In this document: piece by piece, positions 16,675 through 25,942 of the stretch
How the letters are laid out: every line of letters starts with the position of its first letter
Numbering within the stretch: position 1 is the stretch's first letter
NCBI GenBank assembly: GCA_001567115.1
Contig: LMZT01000162.1
Span: forward strand, 1-33,417
DNA from: Candidatus Hinthialibacteria bacterium OLB16
Lineage (GTDB): Bacteria; Hinthialibacterota; Hinthialibacteria; OLB16
Direction of reading: 5' to 3'
DNA: 33,417 nt
Made by a program: the position numbers and the translations under genes
Notes under the pieces: model-generated
Database searches by the model: none
Seen by the model: only the letters and a program-made list of their open reading frames with translations
What the model was told of the DNA's origin: nothing

Positions 16675-18499
16675 GGTTCTGCCGATTCTTATTTTCCTGC
16701 TGGTTTCCGCGATCCAGGCGGAGGAGATGCTGCCGGCGGCGGTGCATGATGCACTGGCCGGGGCGCTGGTCGAAAACCACACACGAGTCAGCTCCATCCG
16801 TGAAGTCATTCAGGGCGACAGCGAAGACCATCCCGACCGGTACAATGCTTTGCTGGATGACCTGGCAGTGCTGGAAATTCTGTCAACCACCCGCACCACA
16901 GAAGAAAAAGGCAAAGCCCTCAAGGCTTATGCTTCGAAAATGAATGACCCGGTATCCCGGGAAAGGCTTTTGAACCTCTCCTCGCGTGTCAATGATGTCG
17001 AGCTCAATGATCTGATTCGAAAACGAAAGATCAATAAAGTGACTGGATTTTTCAACCGTGCCTGGCAGACCACATCGGAAGTCATGACTGGCCAGCCACG
17101 GGCGCTGGCTGTTGCAGGAACGGATGCCTTTTTCGCGGTTACAGGCAAGTCCGAGCCACAGGCAGTGGATAAAAAGATCGCCTATCTCGCACGCCTCAGA
17201 GAGGCCGGGGGAGATGCCTCTCCCGAGGAGCTGGAACAGGGGCGGCAGATCATCTCCAGCCTCGAACAGAAAAAATCCAGGGCCTTGCTCAAAAGCTGGA
17301 AAGAATCAATCAAGGAATCCGAGCGGCTCGGAGAAACAGGCCGAGTGTCCCGCCTTTGCAGAATTGGAACCAACCTCTGGCCTGAGGAGCAGCAGTGGTT
17401 TAGCGACCATGCCCCGGCCGAAGGGAAACCCGATGCACCAACCGGGGAGGTTGCGGCCGAGGCCCAGGCCATCGATGACCCTTCGGTCATGATCTTGAGG
17501 CGCAAACTGGTTGAGAGTGAGAAGGAATCAAAAGAAATTTCTGTCGATCCAGCCCGTGAACCGATCGAGAATGCCTATGCGGTCCGGCGCAGCAAGACTT
17601 TCAACTACCTGCTGTTTGGAGAAACTGGAATCGGCCTCAACACACATGGGGTGGCGCGATCGGTGGCGCAGCACGGAGCCGATGCGCCGGCTGCCATCGG
17701 CCTGATCCAGGGCGCCCAGACAGTGCTGCGGAGTGTCACACTTCTTTTTGGCAACCAGCTCGGCATCGAGCAGGCAATTGAAAGCTATGCAGAGGTGAAT
17801 CGAAAGACCCCTGAAGCGCTCACAAAAAAGGATTACCAGGAGTGGGCCGACCTCTGCTGCAAAGCGGGCCGTTACAAAGAAGCCCTGGATATCCTGAAAG
17901 ACCACCAGATTTCAGATCCGGGCCGTGAGCACAAGTACCGCAGCAAATGGGGAAGCGCGATTCTCAAACGGTGCGAGGATTTGCCGGCGGGTGCAGACCG
18001 ATTCAATGCCTTGAAGTTTATACTGGAGAACCTGGCCGATACCTCTGCGGCCAGCAAGGCGCAGCAGCTCCTGCTGGAAACCCCTTCAAGCGAAAAAGCG
18101 CTGGTACAGGTCAAGAAAGTGGATCTGGTGGAATTTGAGCCCCTGCTCCATCAGGCTGGTTTGAGATTCCAGAAAGAATGGTGGGATGGGCAGGAAGAAA
18201 ATGGGGAAATCAATGACGAGGGTATTTTCTGGGATACAGAGGGGATTGTCTGGTTTCGTGTGGGGAAAAAGAGCGGTTGGAGGAATATCCGGCAGGATCC
18301 CGAACACCTCCAGGCATTGAATGGGGCCTTCACCCGGATTGAGGATGAATCCCTGGCGCGCCACCTTCTTGAAAAGAGACGCGGCAAGCGTAAATTCCCG
18401 GTTGAAGTTGAAGGCGCGCTCGGCCCGGACAGCACCTATATGACCCCAAAAATTGTCCAGTATGAAGTCAATGAGGATGAAGAGGGCCTATTTCAGTAG
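16667..18499 (+). CDS. Secreted alpha-helical protein of unknown function
   Basis: A 610-aa protein with a clean signal peptide (VLPILIFLLVSAIQA, cleavage before EEML). The mature part is mostly charged helix, with no Cys-rich, metal or catalytic motif. A conserved-looking block (NYLLFGETGIGLNTHGVARSV, with a Gly- and Ala-rich neighbourhood) lies in the middle. TPR-like pairs follow (YQEWADLCCKAGRYKEALDIL), and an aromatic domain near the end (FWDTEGIVWFRVGKKSGWRN) may bind a ligand. The start at 16667 is fixed by overlap with the upstream lipoprotein and by the signal peptide. The two genes form an envelope pair. It converges on the GreA fusion gene, with 25 bases between stops. Confidence 0.75.
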   Translation: MSRVLPILIFLLVSAIQAEEMLPAAVHDALAGALVENHTRVSSIREVIQGDSEDHPDRYNALLDDLAVLEILSTTRTTEEKGKALKAYASKMNDPVSRERLLNLSSRVNDVELNDLIRKRKINKVTGFFNRAWQTTSEVMTGQPRALAVAGTDAFFAVTGKSEPQAVDKKIAYLARLREAGGDASPEELEQGRQIISSLEQKKSRALLKSWKESIKESERLGETGRVSRLCRIGTNLWPEEQQWFSDHAPAEGKPDAPTGEVAAEAQAIDDPSVMILRRKLVESEKESKEISVDPAREPIENAYAVRRSKTFNYLLFGETGIGLNTHGVARSVAQHGADAPAAIGLIQGAQTVLRSVTLLFGNQLGIEQAIESYAEVNRKTPEALTKKDYQEWADLCCKAGRYKEALDILKDHQISDPGREHKYRSKWGSAILKRCEDLPAGADRFNALKFILENLADTSAASKAQQLLLETPSSEKALVQVKKVDLVEFEPLLHQAGLRFQKEWWDGQEENGEINDEGIFWDTEGIVWFRVGKKSGWRNIRQDPEHLQALNGAFTRIEDESLARHLLEKRRGKRKFPVEVEGALGPDSTYMTPKIVQYEVNEDEEGLFQ

Positions 18500-18524
18500 A
18501 CTCTCGACTTCGATCTGGGCGATC

Positions 18525-21011
18525 TCAATTTCCATTCCATGGCGTGATATCAAGAACATCGATGGTTGTTGAATCATTGCCCATGTTGAAGACGAAGGAA
18601 TCTCCTGGTTTGCGCCCCCAGAGAGCCTGCCCGAGAGGGCTTTCATAAGACAGAACATCCTTGTCCGGGTTGGATTCCCAAGGCCCGAGAAGAACAATCC
18701 TGCGCTCAGAATCACCCATCTGGATGTGCAGTTGTGCCCCGAATAGAGCGGCTTCCGAAGCGAATTCTTCCTGCCGGACCGAAGTCGCCCGGGCGATGTC
18801 CAGCTGAAGCTGGTTCATCACCGAATGAAGCTGCCCCAGGCGTTCCTTCGAGGCGTGGTACTCCGCATTTTCACGCAGGTCACCAAGCGCCCGTGCTGCC
18901 TCCATCTCGCTGCGTGTTCGAGGAATTTCTTCCTCCTGAAGGCGTTTCAATTCCGCCTGCTTGTCAAAAAATGTCTGCTCAAGGCAGAGCAGCCGGGTCG
19001 GCAGTGGCGCAACAGACAGGGGTTCTTCGGTTTCCTGGGTGAGCTGGCTCAAATCAGAAAAGTGAGCGACGAGATACCCGGTGATTTCTTTTCGGATCCG
19101 GTCCTCGAGGCCAACAGCTCCTTCAGCGATTTTCCAGAGCTGGCGAGCGGTGGTGACATCGGTTTCGGTCATGATTTCACGCAGGCGTTTGAAGCTGGAG
19201 CGTTTGAGAATCTGGCGGATATCCGACATCTGGGCGCGCAGGACCTGGGAAGAATCTTTTTTCGATGTCCGGGAGCGGTAATTCAAAACTTCATGGAGGC
19301 CGACAAGGTGTTCGATGAGTGTGGGTCGTGTGATGCCTGCCTGCTCGGCCACCTCAGGGCCTGCCAGCAGGCGCCGTGAGAACCAGATGAACAAGCCGGC
19401 TTTGTCTCTGAAGAACGGGCGGACCCTGGTTTTGAAGAGGTCGTTGATGCGCCCCTCCTCATGTGTCTTGGCCACATGTTCTGAAACCAGGTCACGCAGG
19501 GAGTCCGGACCGGATTCCAGCAGGGATTCATAAGCATCCTGCAGCTGCTCCCCGAGCCTGTCCTCCATCAGGCGGAACCAGCGCAGCTGAAGGTTGACAT
19601 TGCGCATCTGCACAAGGGCATTAACCGCACGGTCCAGATCCAGCAGGATTGGATCGATGATCTGGTCGAGATGGGCTTGATTGACCTCGACACCTGCCTG
19701 CTGAATGAGATCCCCGACAACAAAAACAGATTCTGCAGCCTCACTGTCCGACCGGGTCTGGGAAGCCTTTGAAACCAGGTCATTGGCCATCTGGTTGAGA
19801 ATCTTTTTCTCGCAGCTGGCGCCGCGGTGTTTGCGGTAATCATCGAGGATATCAAGCCTTCCTCGCAGGGTTCGGCATTCACGGAATCTCCGGGCGTATT
19901 CTTCATCCGGGGTTTCGGCGACCTCACGCATGGAGAAAGTTTTCAAAGCCCCACCGGTAACCTCGACGTAGTGATCATCCTTGAGGAGTTTCGAAGCTGC
20001 CGACCACCATTTGGCCCAGCTGGCTTCAGGGACAGGCTTGTCCAGAAGGGCATCCTTGATGTCTTTGGCATTGGCTTTATACCCCATGGAGACCAATGCG
20101 GACTTGACAAGGCCGACCGGGTCATCGTCCACCATCTGCCTGAGTGCTTCTTCACTCTCCAGGCGCATCGCACGCAGGTCATTGGCCGGGATAGGCGCCA
20201 GGGACTTATCGGCCATTTCGAGAGTCAGCATGTGGTCTCTCTTTTTGGCGAAGTCGATGACGACCCGCTGCTGGGCCGGTTCGACCCGCTTCACTTTTCC
20301 CGCACCCCAGCCATTGTGGTAGAAATACTGGCCTTCACCGAATTTGAGGTAACGGTCCAGGTTCTGCATGGCAGCAAACAGGGAATCCCCAGTCTTGATA
20401 TTGGCGAGGTCGATCAGCTTGTCCAGGTCAGGACGATCACCATAGGACTTGCGGTAAGCTTCAAGAAGGGTCTGGCGGAAACTGTCCTGGCGATCCGGCA
20501 GATACTCGATGATGAGGCGAAGGCAGCTGAGATTATCCCCCGGATCCGAATCACTTGATTCCACATAAATCAGAAGCAGTTCACCCGCACGCTCCTTTTC
20601 CCTCCTGCTGGCAAGGCGCTGCGCATAGCTGATAAAATCTGCGGCTCGAACAGTCCCGATATCGACCAGTTCCAGCCATATCTCCTCGACTTCGGCAAGG
20701 TTTCTCCGGTCAATCGAAATGGTCAGGGCCTGATCCAGATACTTGACGGCATCCGAATCCCCTCTTTTTTTGAGGGCGATTCCGAGTTTGGTGGAATACG
20801 GGCAGATTTCATGATGCCGGTCAACCAGGATTCGCCAGATGGCCATGGCCTGGTCAACCTGATCGATCCTTTCACAGGCTTCCGCCAGGCTCCTGAGAGC
20901 GGCGAGGTCACCGGGATCTTTTGAAAGAATTTCCTGAGCGATGGGGATGATTTCGTTCCATTCGCCTTTCTGGCGATGGTTGTTAATGATGTCCTTAGGT
21001 GTCATTGTCAT
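18525..21011 (-). CDS. greA: TPR protein fused to transcription elongation factor GreA
   Basis: An 828-aa protein. Residues 1-150 are TPR-like (PKDIINNHRQKGEWNEIIPIAQE onward). Residues about 225-285 (GEGQYFYHNGWGAGKVKRV) look like a CarD/Tudor-type beta barrel. A long helical middle follows. The last ~165 residues are a full GreA: the coiled coil with ALGDLRENAEYHASKE, whose Asp and Glu at the tip are the cleavage-stimulating acids, then a FKBP-like C-domain with VLSYESPLGQALWGRKPGDSF. GreA rescues backtracked RNA polymerase. Long GreA fusions are known, as I recall, in Chlamydiae and Spirochaetes. The start is ATG 21011 or 21005; neither has a good ribosome site. A GGTTA-CTTGA-TAACC inverted repeat lies just upstream. 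Confidence 0.88.
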   Translation of the reverse strand: MTMTPKDIINNHRQKGEWNEIIPIAQEILSKDPGDLAALRSLAEACERIDQVDQAMAIWRILVDRHHEICPYSTKLGIALKKRGDSDAVKYLDQALTISIDRRNLAEVEEIWLELVDIGTVRAADFISYAQRLASRREKERAGELLLIYVESSDSDPGDNLSCLRLIIEYLPDRQDSFRQTLLEAYRKSYGDRPDLDKLIDLANIKTGDSLFAAMQNLDRYLKFGEGQYFYHNGWGAGKVKRVEPAQQRVVIDFAKKRDHMLTLEMADKSLAPIPANDLRAMRLESEEALRQMVDDDPVGLVKSALVSMGYKANAKDIKDALLDKPVPEASWAKWWSAASKLLKDDHYVEVTGGALKTFSMREVAETPDEEYARRFRECRTLRGRLDILDDYRKHRGASCEKKILNQMANDLVSKASQTRSDSEAAESVFVVGDLIQQAGVEVNQAHLDQIIDPILLDLDRAVNALVQMRNVNLQLRWFRLMEDRLGEQLQDAYESLLESGPDSLRDLVSEHVAKTHEEGRINDLFKTRVRPFFRDKAGLFIWFSRRLLAGPEVAEQAGITRPTLIEHLVGLHEVLNYRSRTSKKDSSQVLRAQMSDIRQILKRSSFKRLREIMTETDVTTARQLWKIAEGAVGLEDRIRKEITGYLVAHFSDLSQLTQETEEPLSVAPLPTRLLCLEQTFFDKQAELKRLQEEEIPRTRSEMEAARALGDLRENAEYHASKERLGQLHSVMNQLQLDIARATSVRQEEFASEAALFGAQLHIQMGDSERRIVLLGPWESNPDKDVLSYESPLGQALWGRKPGDSFVFNMGNDSTTIDVLDITPWNGN

Positions 21012-21190
21012 TGTGGTTACTTGATAACCGAAATGGAAGTTTTTTTCCAGACTGTCACTCGGCGGCCCGGTTTTCAGGAATTGCCCGGATTTTGAGCCTG
21101 GATTCGCCGGGGAATAAGGAATCCATGGATCAGTCCCTGTTCGTTTTTTACATCCCGGGCTAGAATTTGATTAGAAAGGAGATGGGTCAG

Positions 21191-23446
21191 GTGGTTGAAG
21201 GATCTGGTGGAACGACACAGGAAGGAACGCTCCTCGAAGAAGCAGGGTTGACCCTGCGGAAAGAGGATCGCAGCCAAATTATCTCACCTGAAGAACGCCA
21301 GGATCTCGAAAATCGCCTGCAGATTCTTCTCGCCCGGATTCCACCTGAAAAAGACAGCCCTCTCGAATCACTGCCTCGAAAAGCCTTCGAATATGCCATG
21401 CAGGCCCATTCCGGCCAGTGGCGTGTTTCTGGTGAGCCTTATATCACCCACCCGTTGACAGTGGCAGAGATCGTCACCGACCTGGTCCCCGACCGTGAGA
21501 CCCTCGCAGCCTGTTTATTGCATGATGTTCTCGAAGACACCTCTGTCAATGCAGACATGCTCCGGACCGAATTTGGAGAAGAAGTCGCATTTCTGGTTGA
21601 AGGGGTCACCAATGTCAGCCGCATCCGTTTCGGCATGCCCCACGAAAAGCAGGTCGAAAACCTGCGCCGGCTGCTGGTGGCCACCGCCAAGGACCTGAGG
21701 GTTATCCTGATCAAGCTCTGTGACCGTTTGCACAACATGCGGACACTCGAAGCCTTGCCGACCATCAAGCAGCGCCGAATTGCGCAATCAACCCTCGATA
21801 TTTTCGCACCCCTGGCTCACCGGCTGGGGCTGGAAAGGATCAAAAACGAGCTCGAGGATCTCTGCCTGTATTATCTTCATCCCTCCATCTACCGTGACAT
21901 CAAGCACAAGGTGGACGAACGGCTGGCGGCACGCCTCGATTACGGGCGCAAGGTGCAGAATATCGTGGCCGATGTGCTGGCGACCAATGGAATCGATGCG
22001 GAAGTGGAATGGCGGGTCAAGCACTTCTACAGCATTTTTTCCAAGATGCAGCGGGACAACAAGGATTTCTCCGAGATATACGACCTGACCGGAATCCGCA
22101 TCCTGGTGGGGACAGTGGAGCAGTGTTATGCCAGCCTCGGGATGCTCCATGGAGTCTGGCCTCCTGTCGAGGGGCGGTTCAAGGATTACATCTCCAAACC
22201 GAAACCGAATGATTACCGCTCGCTGCATACCACGGTTCTTGGCCCGGAAGGCAGGCTGCTGGAAGTTCAGATACGGACCCATCAGATGCACCGGGTATGC
22301 GAGGAAGGGGTTGCCGCTCACTGGCGGTATAAGGAGCGGGGGCGCAGCAGCCGCAAACTGGGAGATGATGCAGTCTGGTTATCCCAGATGTCAGGCCTGC
22401 TTCAGGAAACCCGGGATCAGGATGAATGGTCCTATTCGATCAAGACGGATCTTTTTACAGATGAAGCCTATTGTTATTCGCCGAAGGGAGACATCATCCG
22501 GCTGCCGGCGGGATCCTGCCCGATCGATTTTGCCTACCACATTCATACCGAACTCGGGGACCGTTGCCAGGGAGCGAGAGTGAACGGGCGTTATGTGCCG
22601 CTTTCCTATCAGCTCAAGACCGGCGATGTGGTGGAAATCGAAACCTCAAAATCAGCGCATCCCTCACCGGACTGGCTCGGGCTGGTAAAAAGTTCCCGGG
22701 CACGCCACAAAATCCGGAATTACCTCATCGAAGCGAATCGTGAGCAGCTGATCGAACAGGGGAGGCTGATGCTGGGCCGGGAGCTGCATCGCCTGGGTGT
22801 CAATCCCCCCACTTTCTTCAGCTCGGATGCCTGCATGGAAATCATGGAGTCGCTGGAAATCCAGCACCTCGATGACCTGTTCGCGTTGATTGGTTTCGGA
22901 CGCATTGCCACCAAGCAGGTGGTGATGCGCATCATGAAATCACGCGCCAGGGAGAAGAAGGTCGAAAAGCGCCCAATCGGAGAGACCCTCAAGGCAACCG
23001 ACATCGATGACATGCTTTACCGTCTGGCACGCTGCTGCCAGCCGGTCCCTGGTGAAAGCATCGTCGGACTGGTGACACGCGGGCGGGGGATTTCAATCCA
23101 TCGTGAAGATTGCACCAATATCATCAAGTTCCAGGGTGATCGTGCGCGTCTGATCCCGATTCGATGGGAAGAGAATGGCCAGGCGGGTTCTCAGGTCGAA
23201 ATCACAGTCCACGCCAATGACCGTCAGCAATTACTGGCTGACATTACCAGCGTGATTTCCTCTCATGCAGTCGACATTCGTGGCAGCAATACAGTGAGTA
23301 CAGATGATAGCAAGGCAATCCTGACTTTCACCATTCTGATACGGGACATCAAGCAGCTTCGCCGGCTGGCAACCAGTCTGATGGACATCCGCGGGGTGAC
23401 CAATGTATCGCAGAAACGTGGATCGAGAACGATTCGATTGACCTGA
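21191..23446 (+). CDS. rel: Bifunctional (p)ppGpp synthetase/hydrolase, RelA/SpoT family
   Basis: A 751-aa Rel protein making and degrading the stringent-response alarmone. In order it has the hydrolase HD domain (SGEPYITHP, LLHDVLEDT), the synthetase domain (YDLTGIRILV, GRFKDYISKPKPNDYRSLHTTV, EVQIRTHQMH, AAHWRYKE), a TGS domain (IDFAYHIHTELGDRC), a zinc-finger-like region (RCCQPVPGESIVGLVTRG with SIHREDCTNI) and a C-terminal ACT domain. The RFKD motif in the synthetase is the form typical of bifunctional enzymes. I start at GTG 21191, nine bases after AAAGGAG; the ATG at 21182 would sit directly on that site, and a TTG at 21167 is upstream of it. A TAGAAT at 21161-21166 could be a -10 but has no good -35. 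Divergent from the GreA fusion. Confidence 0.95.
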   Translation: MVEGSGGTTQEGTLLEEAGLTLRKEDRSQIISPEERQDLENRLQILLARIPPEKDSPLESLPRKAFEYAMQAHSGQWRVSGEPYITHPLTVAEIVTDLVPDRETLAACLLHDVLEDTSVNADMLRTEFGEEVAFLVEGVTNVSRIRFGMPHEKQVENLRRLLVATAKDLRVILIKLCDRLHNMRTLEALPTIKQRRIAQSTLDIFAPLAHRLGLERIKNELEDLCLYYLHPSIYRDIKHKVDERLAARLDYGRKVQNIVADVLATNGIDAEVEWRVKHFYSIFSKMQRDNKDFSEIYDLTGIRILVGTVEQCYASLGMLHGVWPPVEGRFKDYISKPKPNDYRSLHTTVLGPEGRLLEVQIRTHQMHRVCEEGVAAHWRYKERGRSSRKLGDDAVWLSQMSGLLQETRDQDEWSYSIKTDLFTDEAYCYSPKGDIIRLPAGSCPIDFAYHIHTELGDRCQGARVNGRYVPLSYQLKTGDVVEIETSKSAHPSPDWLGLVKSSRARHKIRNYLIEANREQLIEQGRLMLGRELHRLGVNPPTFFSSDACMEIMESLEIQHLDDLFALIGFGRIATKQVVMRIMKSRAREKKVEKRPIGETLKATDIDDMLYRLARCCQPVPGESIVGLVTRGRGISIHREDCTNIIKFQGDRARLIPIRWEENGQAGSQVEITVHANDRQQLLADITSVISSHAVDIRGSNTVSTDDSKAILTFTILIRDIKQLRRLATSLMDIRGVTNVSQKRGSRTIRLT

Positions 23447-23464
23447 TAGAGCCGTCTGCTGCAC

Positions 23465-25203
23465 TCAGTTCCTGGCGCCAGCCTGGAGCATCTCCTCAGC
23501 CAGACGCAGGCTTCCCTCGCTCGTCTCGCTTCCCATCATACGGGCCAGTTCTTCGAGGCGCGCCTGAGCTTCAAGCGCCACAATAGTGACCCGGGTGGTC
23601 TGGCCGCTGGCTTCCTTTTCAATCTTGAGATGATGGTCTCCCTTGGAAGCGATCGGAGCCAGGTGGGTGATGCACAAAACCTGGCGCTCATTTGAGAGGG
23701 ACTTGATCTTGCCGCCGACCACCAGTGCCGTTTTCCCCCCATTCCAGAGTCGATTTCATCGAAGACCAGGGCATCGACGCCATCCACCCGGGCCAGAACC
23801 GCTTTGATGGCCAGCATGACGCGAGAGATTTCCCCCCCCGAAGCTACCTGGCGAAGAGTCTTCATCGGCTCACCCGGATTGGTGGTAATGCGGAAATGCA
23901 CCATATCCCAGCCGGTTGAGGTAATGGGATTCTCCTCATCCTGGGGATAGCGCACCCGGTGAACATTCGGAGCGCTGGATGCATCCAGCCGGGCCACTTC
24001 AGCTTCAAAGCGGGCAGAAGGCATACCGAGCTGGCGCAGTTCGGTGGTGATCTCACCACACAGCTGTTTGGCAACCTTGCGGCGTTTGACAGTCAGATCC
24101 GCCGCCAGCCGCCCCAGTTTCTGGTTCAGCTGGTCCAGCTCCTTCTCCAGCAAGGCGCGTTCTTCATCGAAGTTCTCGAGTTTGTCGTATTCGGTTTTTG
24201 ATTCGCCAAGGAACGCAAGGATTTCCTCGATGGAGTTTCCATATTTTCTTTTCAGGTTATGAATGAGGTGGAGGCGGGATTCAATTTCATCGAGCCGTCC
24301 GGGCTGGAATTCAAGGCCTTCCTGGTAACGGCGGATCAATGTGAGGAGTTCATCGATTGCAGCAGCCGCTGAATCAGCCAGTGACCGTGCAGGAGCGAGA
24401 TCAGGATCACGCTGGCTGAGATCCTCGATCAGAGCCTGCACCTGGCCAAGCCCATGATCGATTCCAGGGGAGTCTTCAGCGCCTCCTTCGAGCAGAGAGA
24501 GAATCGCAGTTGAATTCTGGGTCAGGGCTTCGAAATTTCTGAGGCGGCGCCTTTCAGCAGCCAGTTCATCTTCTTCGCCGGGTTTCAGGTTTGACTGTTC
24601 AATTTCATTGACCTGGTAGCGCAGCTGGTCGAGGATGCGGTGGCGCTCCCTCTCCTGTGCGACCAAATCATCGAAACGCTGCCGGGTTTCTCTCCATTGC
24701 TCATAGATTGCGCCAAGCCTGACGACATCCTCATTGAGTTCACCGAAATCATCGAGAATGGTGAGGTAATTGCGCGGATGCAGCAATGTCTGATGGTCAT
24801 GCTGCCCATGAAGATCCACCAGCAGATGGCCGATTTCATTGAGTGTCGCCAGTGTGGTGGTCGAGTTGTTGACATAGCAGCGATTTTTTCCGGCCTTGTT
24901 GAGTGTGCGTTTCAGGATGAGGGTTTCATCGACCTCCAGCCCGGATTGCTCGAGGAACTCGACAAAACGCCGGTAACCAGGCCTTTTCGCATCCAGTTCA
25001 AAAACAGCCTCGACTGTCGCCTGATCCTGGCCCTGGCGAATCAGGTCACTGGAGGCTCTCTCGCCAAGAACCATCGACAAAGCACCGATGACGATGCTCT
25101 TGCCGGCTCCGGTTTCACCAGTAATGACATTCAGACCCGACCGGAATTTGAGATCAGCCTGATCGATCAGGACATAATTGCGGATTGAAAGATCGGTCAA
25201 CAC
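23465..25203 (-). CDS. recN: DNA repair ATPase RecN, frameshifted near the Walker B end
   Basis: An SMC-like ATPase acting in double-strand-break repair, 579 aa when repaired. The N-terminal half-ATPase has Walker A GETGAGKS (29-36). The long coiled-coil middle runs to about residue 370. The C-terminal half has the signature ASGGEISRVMLAIKA and Walker B ALVFDEIDSGMGG. At 23731-23740 (G6A4 on the coding strand) the frame is lost. Adding one base there continues it as GGKTALVVGGKI, LCITHLAPIAS and the normal C-terminus to 23465. The unrepaired frame instead runs on to 23536 with unrelated residues. GTG start with GGGGGAG seven bases upstream and a good promoter at 25294-25322. Confidence 0.9.
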
Positions 25204-25293
25204 GGGCCAGCTCCCCCTTTGGTTTTCGAATTCAAATCAAACCCGGCGATGAAATCAGGCAACGGTCTACCCGAAAAAACGAATACACCGGGA

Positions 25294-25322
25294 ATAATAG
25301 TCAAAGAAGATGGATTTGTCAA
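25294..25322 (-). promoter_or_regulatory. Sigma70-type promoter for recN
   Basis: On the minus strand there is a perfect TTGACA (25317-25322), a 17-base spacer and TATTAT (25294-25299, five of six to consensus). Transcription would begin near 25287, giving a leader of about 85 bases before the recN GTG. No LexA-like box can be recognised by eye. Confidence 0.72.
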
Positions 25323-25417
25323 ATTTGTTTGATTTAGGCCGGGGTATTTTCTTTCGGGTTTGTCATTCCATCAGCCCGTTCAGAAAATGTAGAATGTCTC
25401 GACAGAAAACCTGAGCC

Positions 25418-25579
25418 ATGACGAAACCCACCGTATATATCGACACCACAATCCCAAGTTACTATGTTGATACCCGCTCATCGCTCTTTATCCACATCAG
25501 GCGAACCATCGAATGGTGGGATATAGAGCGTCATTCATATCAGGTTTATACCGGCGGTTGGGCCTTTTTACTCCTTTGA
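25418..25579 (+). pseudogene. Truncated PIN-domain (VapC-like) toxin gene
   Basis: A 53-codon ORF whose first 45 residues match the start of PIN-domain ribonucleases: TVYIDTTIPSYYVDTRSS with the first catalytic Asp, then IRRTIEWWDIERHSYQVYTG. After that, the sequence changes to unrelated residues (GWAFLLL) and stops. The remaining ~100 residues, with the other acidic catalytic residues, are absent; only 45 bases separate the stop from the next small ORF. This is best read as a toxin inactivated by an internal deletion. It is too short to be a working nuclease. Confidence 0.6.
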
Positions 25580-25624
25580 TCGTTACCCCACTTGAGTTAA
25601 GATTATAAAAGCATGACACCCGTG

Positions 25625-25822
25625 ATGAATGAACCATGGTCTGATCCGGTGGTTGAGGAAGTTCGCTCAAGGGGGCGTGCATACACGACCCGTTTTTGCC
25701 ATCAGATCCAGGAAATTTTCAAAGATTTAAACAGGCATCAGGAACTCCATCTGCATCGTTATGTTTGCCAGGTCTCCCATCCTGGCCAGGCTCATCCAAG
25801 CAGATCAGATGAAAAACTCTGA
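25625..25822 (+). CDS. Small ORF resembling the partner of PIN-type toxins
   Basis: A 65-aa ORF from the ATG at 25625 (or 69 aa from 25613). The first half (DPVVEEVRSRGRAYTTRFCHQIQEIFKDL) recalls small proteins that accompany PIN-domain genes, in the form DPIVEEVRxxRexyaarFxyD. The C-terminal half (HRYVCQVSHPGQAHPS) does not fit and may be a frame-shifted tail. No good ribosome site is visible. It may be a surviving antitoxin or a decaying remnant. The likeness rests on memory of the family pattern. Confidence 0.4.
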   Translation: MNEPWSDPVVEEVRSRGRAYTTRFCHQIQEIFKDLNRHQELHLHRYVCQVSHPGQAHPSRSDEKL

Positions 25823-25942
25823 TCGACTTTTTCTCTGAAAGACCCCGATTTTTCAAAATAGCTCAACAGCATTCCCACAGGGATTGTACCTCGCTGCAGT
25901 CCTGATTACCTTTCTGTCGAATAAAAAGGGAGGGAAAAGGAC

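Larger units (their letters stand above)
25204..25942. other. 739-base region between recN and the epimerase
   Basis: Besides the recN promoter, this stretch holds the truncated PIN-domain ORF and a small ORF, both described separately. The 120 bases before the epimerase contain its ribosome site (AGGGAGGG, then AAAGGA) but no promoter I can defend. No mobile-element ends, tRNA or long inverted repeats were seen, so there is no visible reason for the toxin deletion. Confidence 0.5.

Noticed and set aside
19827-20558. 243-aa plus-strand ORF
   Set aside because: Antisense to the TPR-GreA fusion.
21003-21040. GGTTA-CTTGA-TAACC inverted repeat as an operator for the GreA fusion
   Set aside because: Only five paired bases; too short to support a site without conservation data.
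21138-21166. TAGAAT at 21161 as promoter of rel
   Set aside because: The -35 place reads TGTTCG, a poor match, and the start would leave almost no leader.
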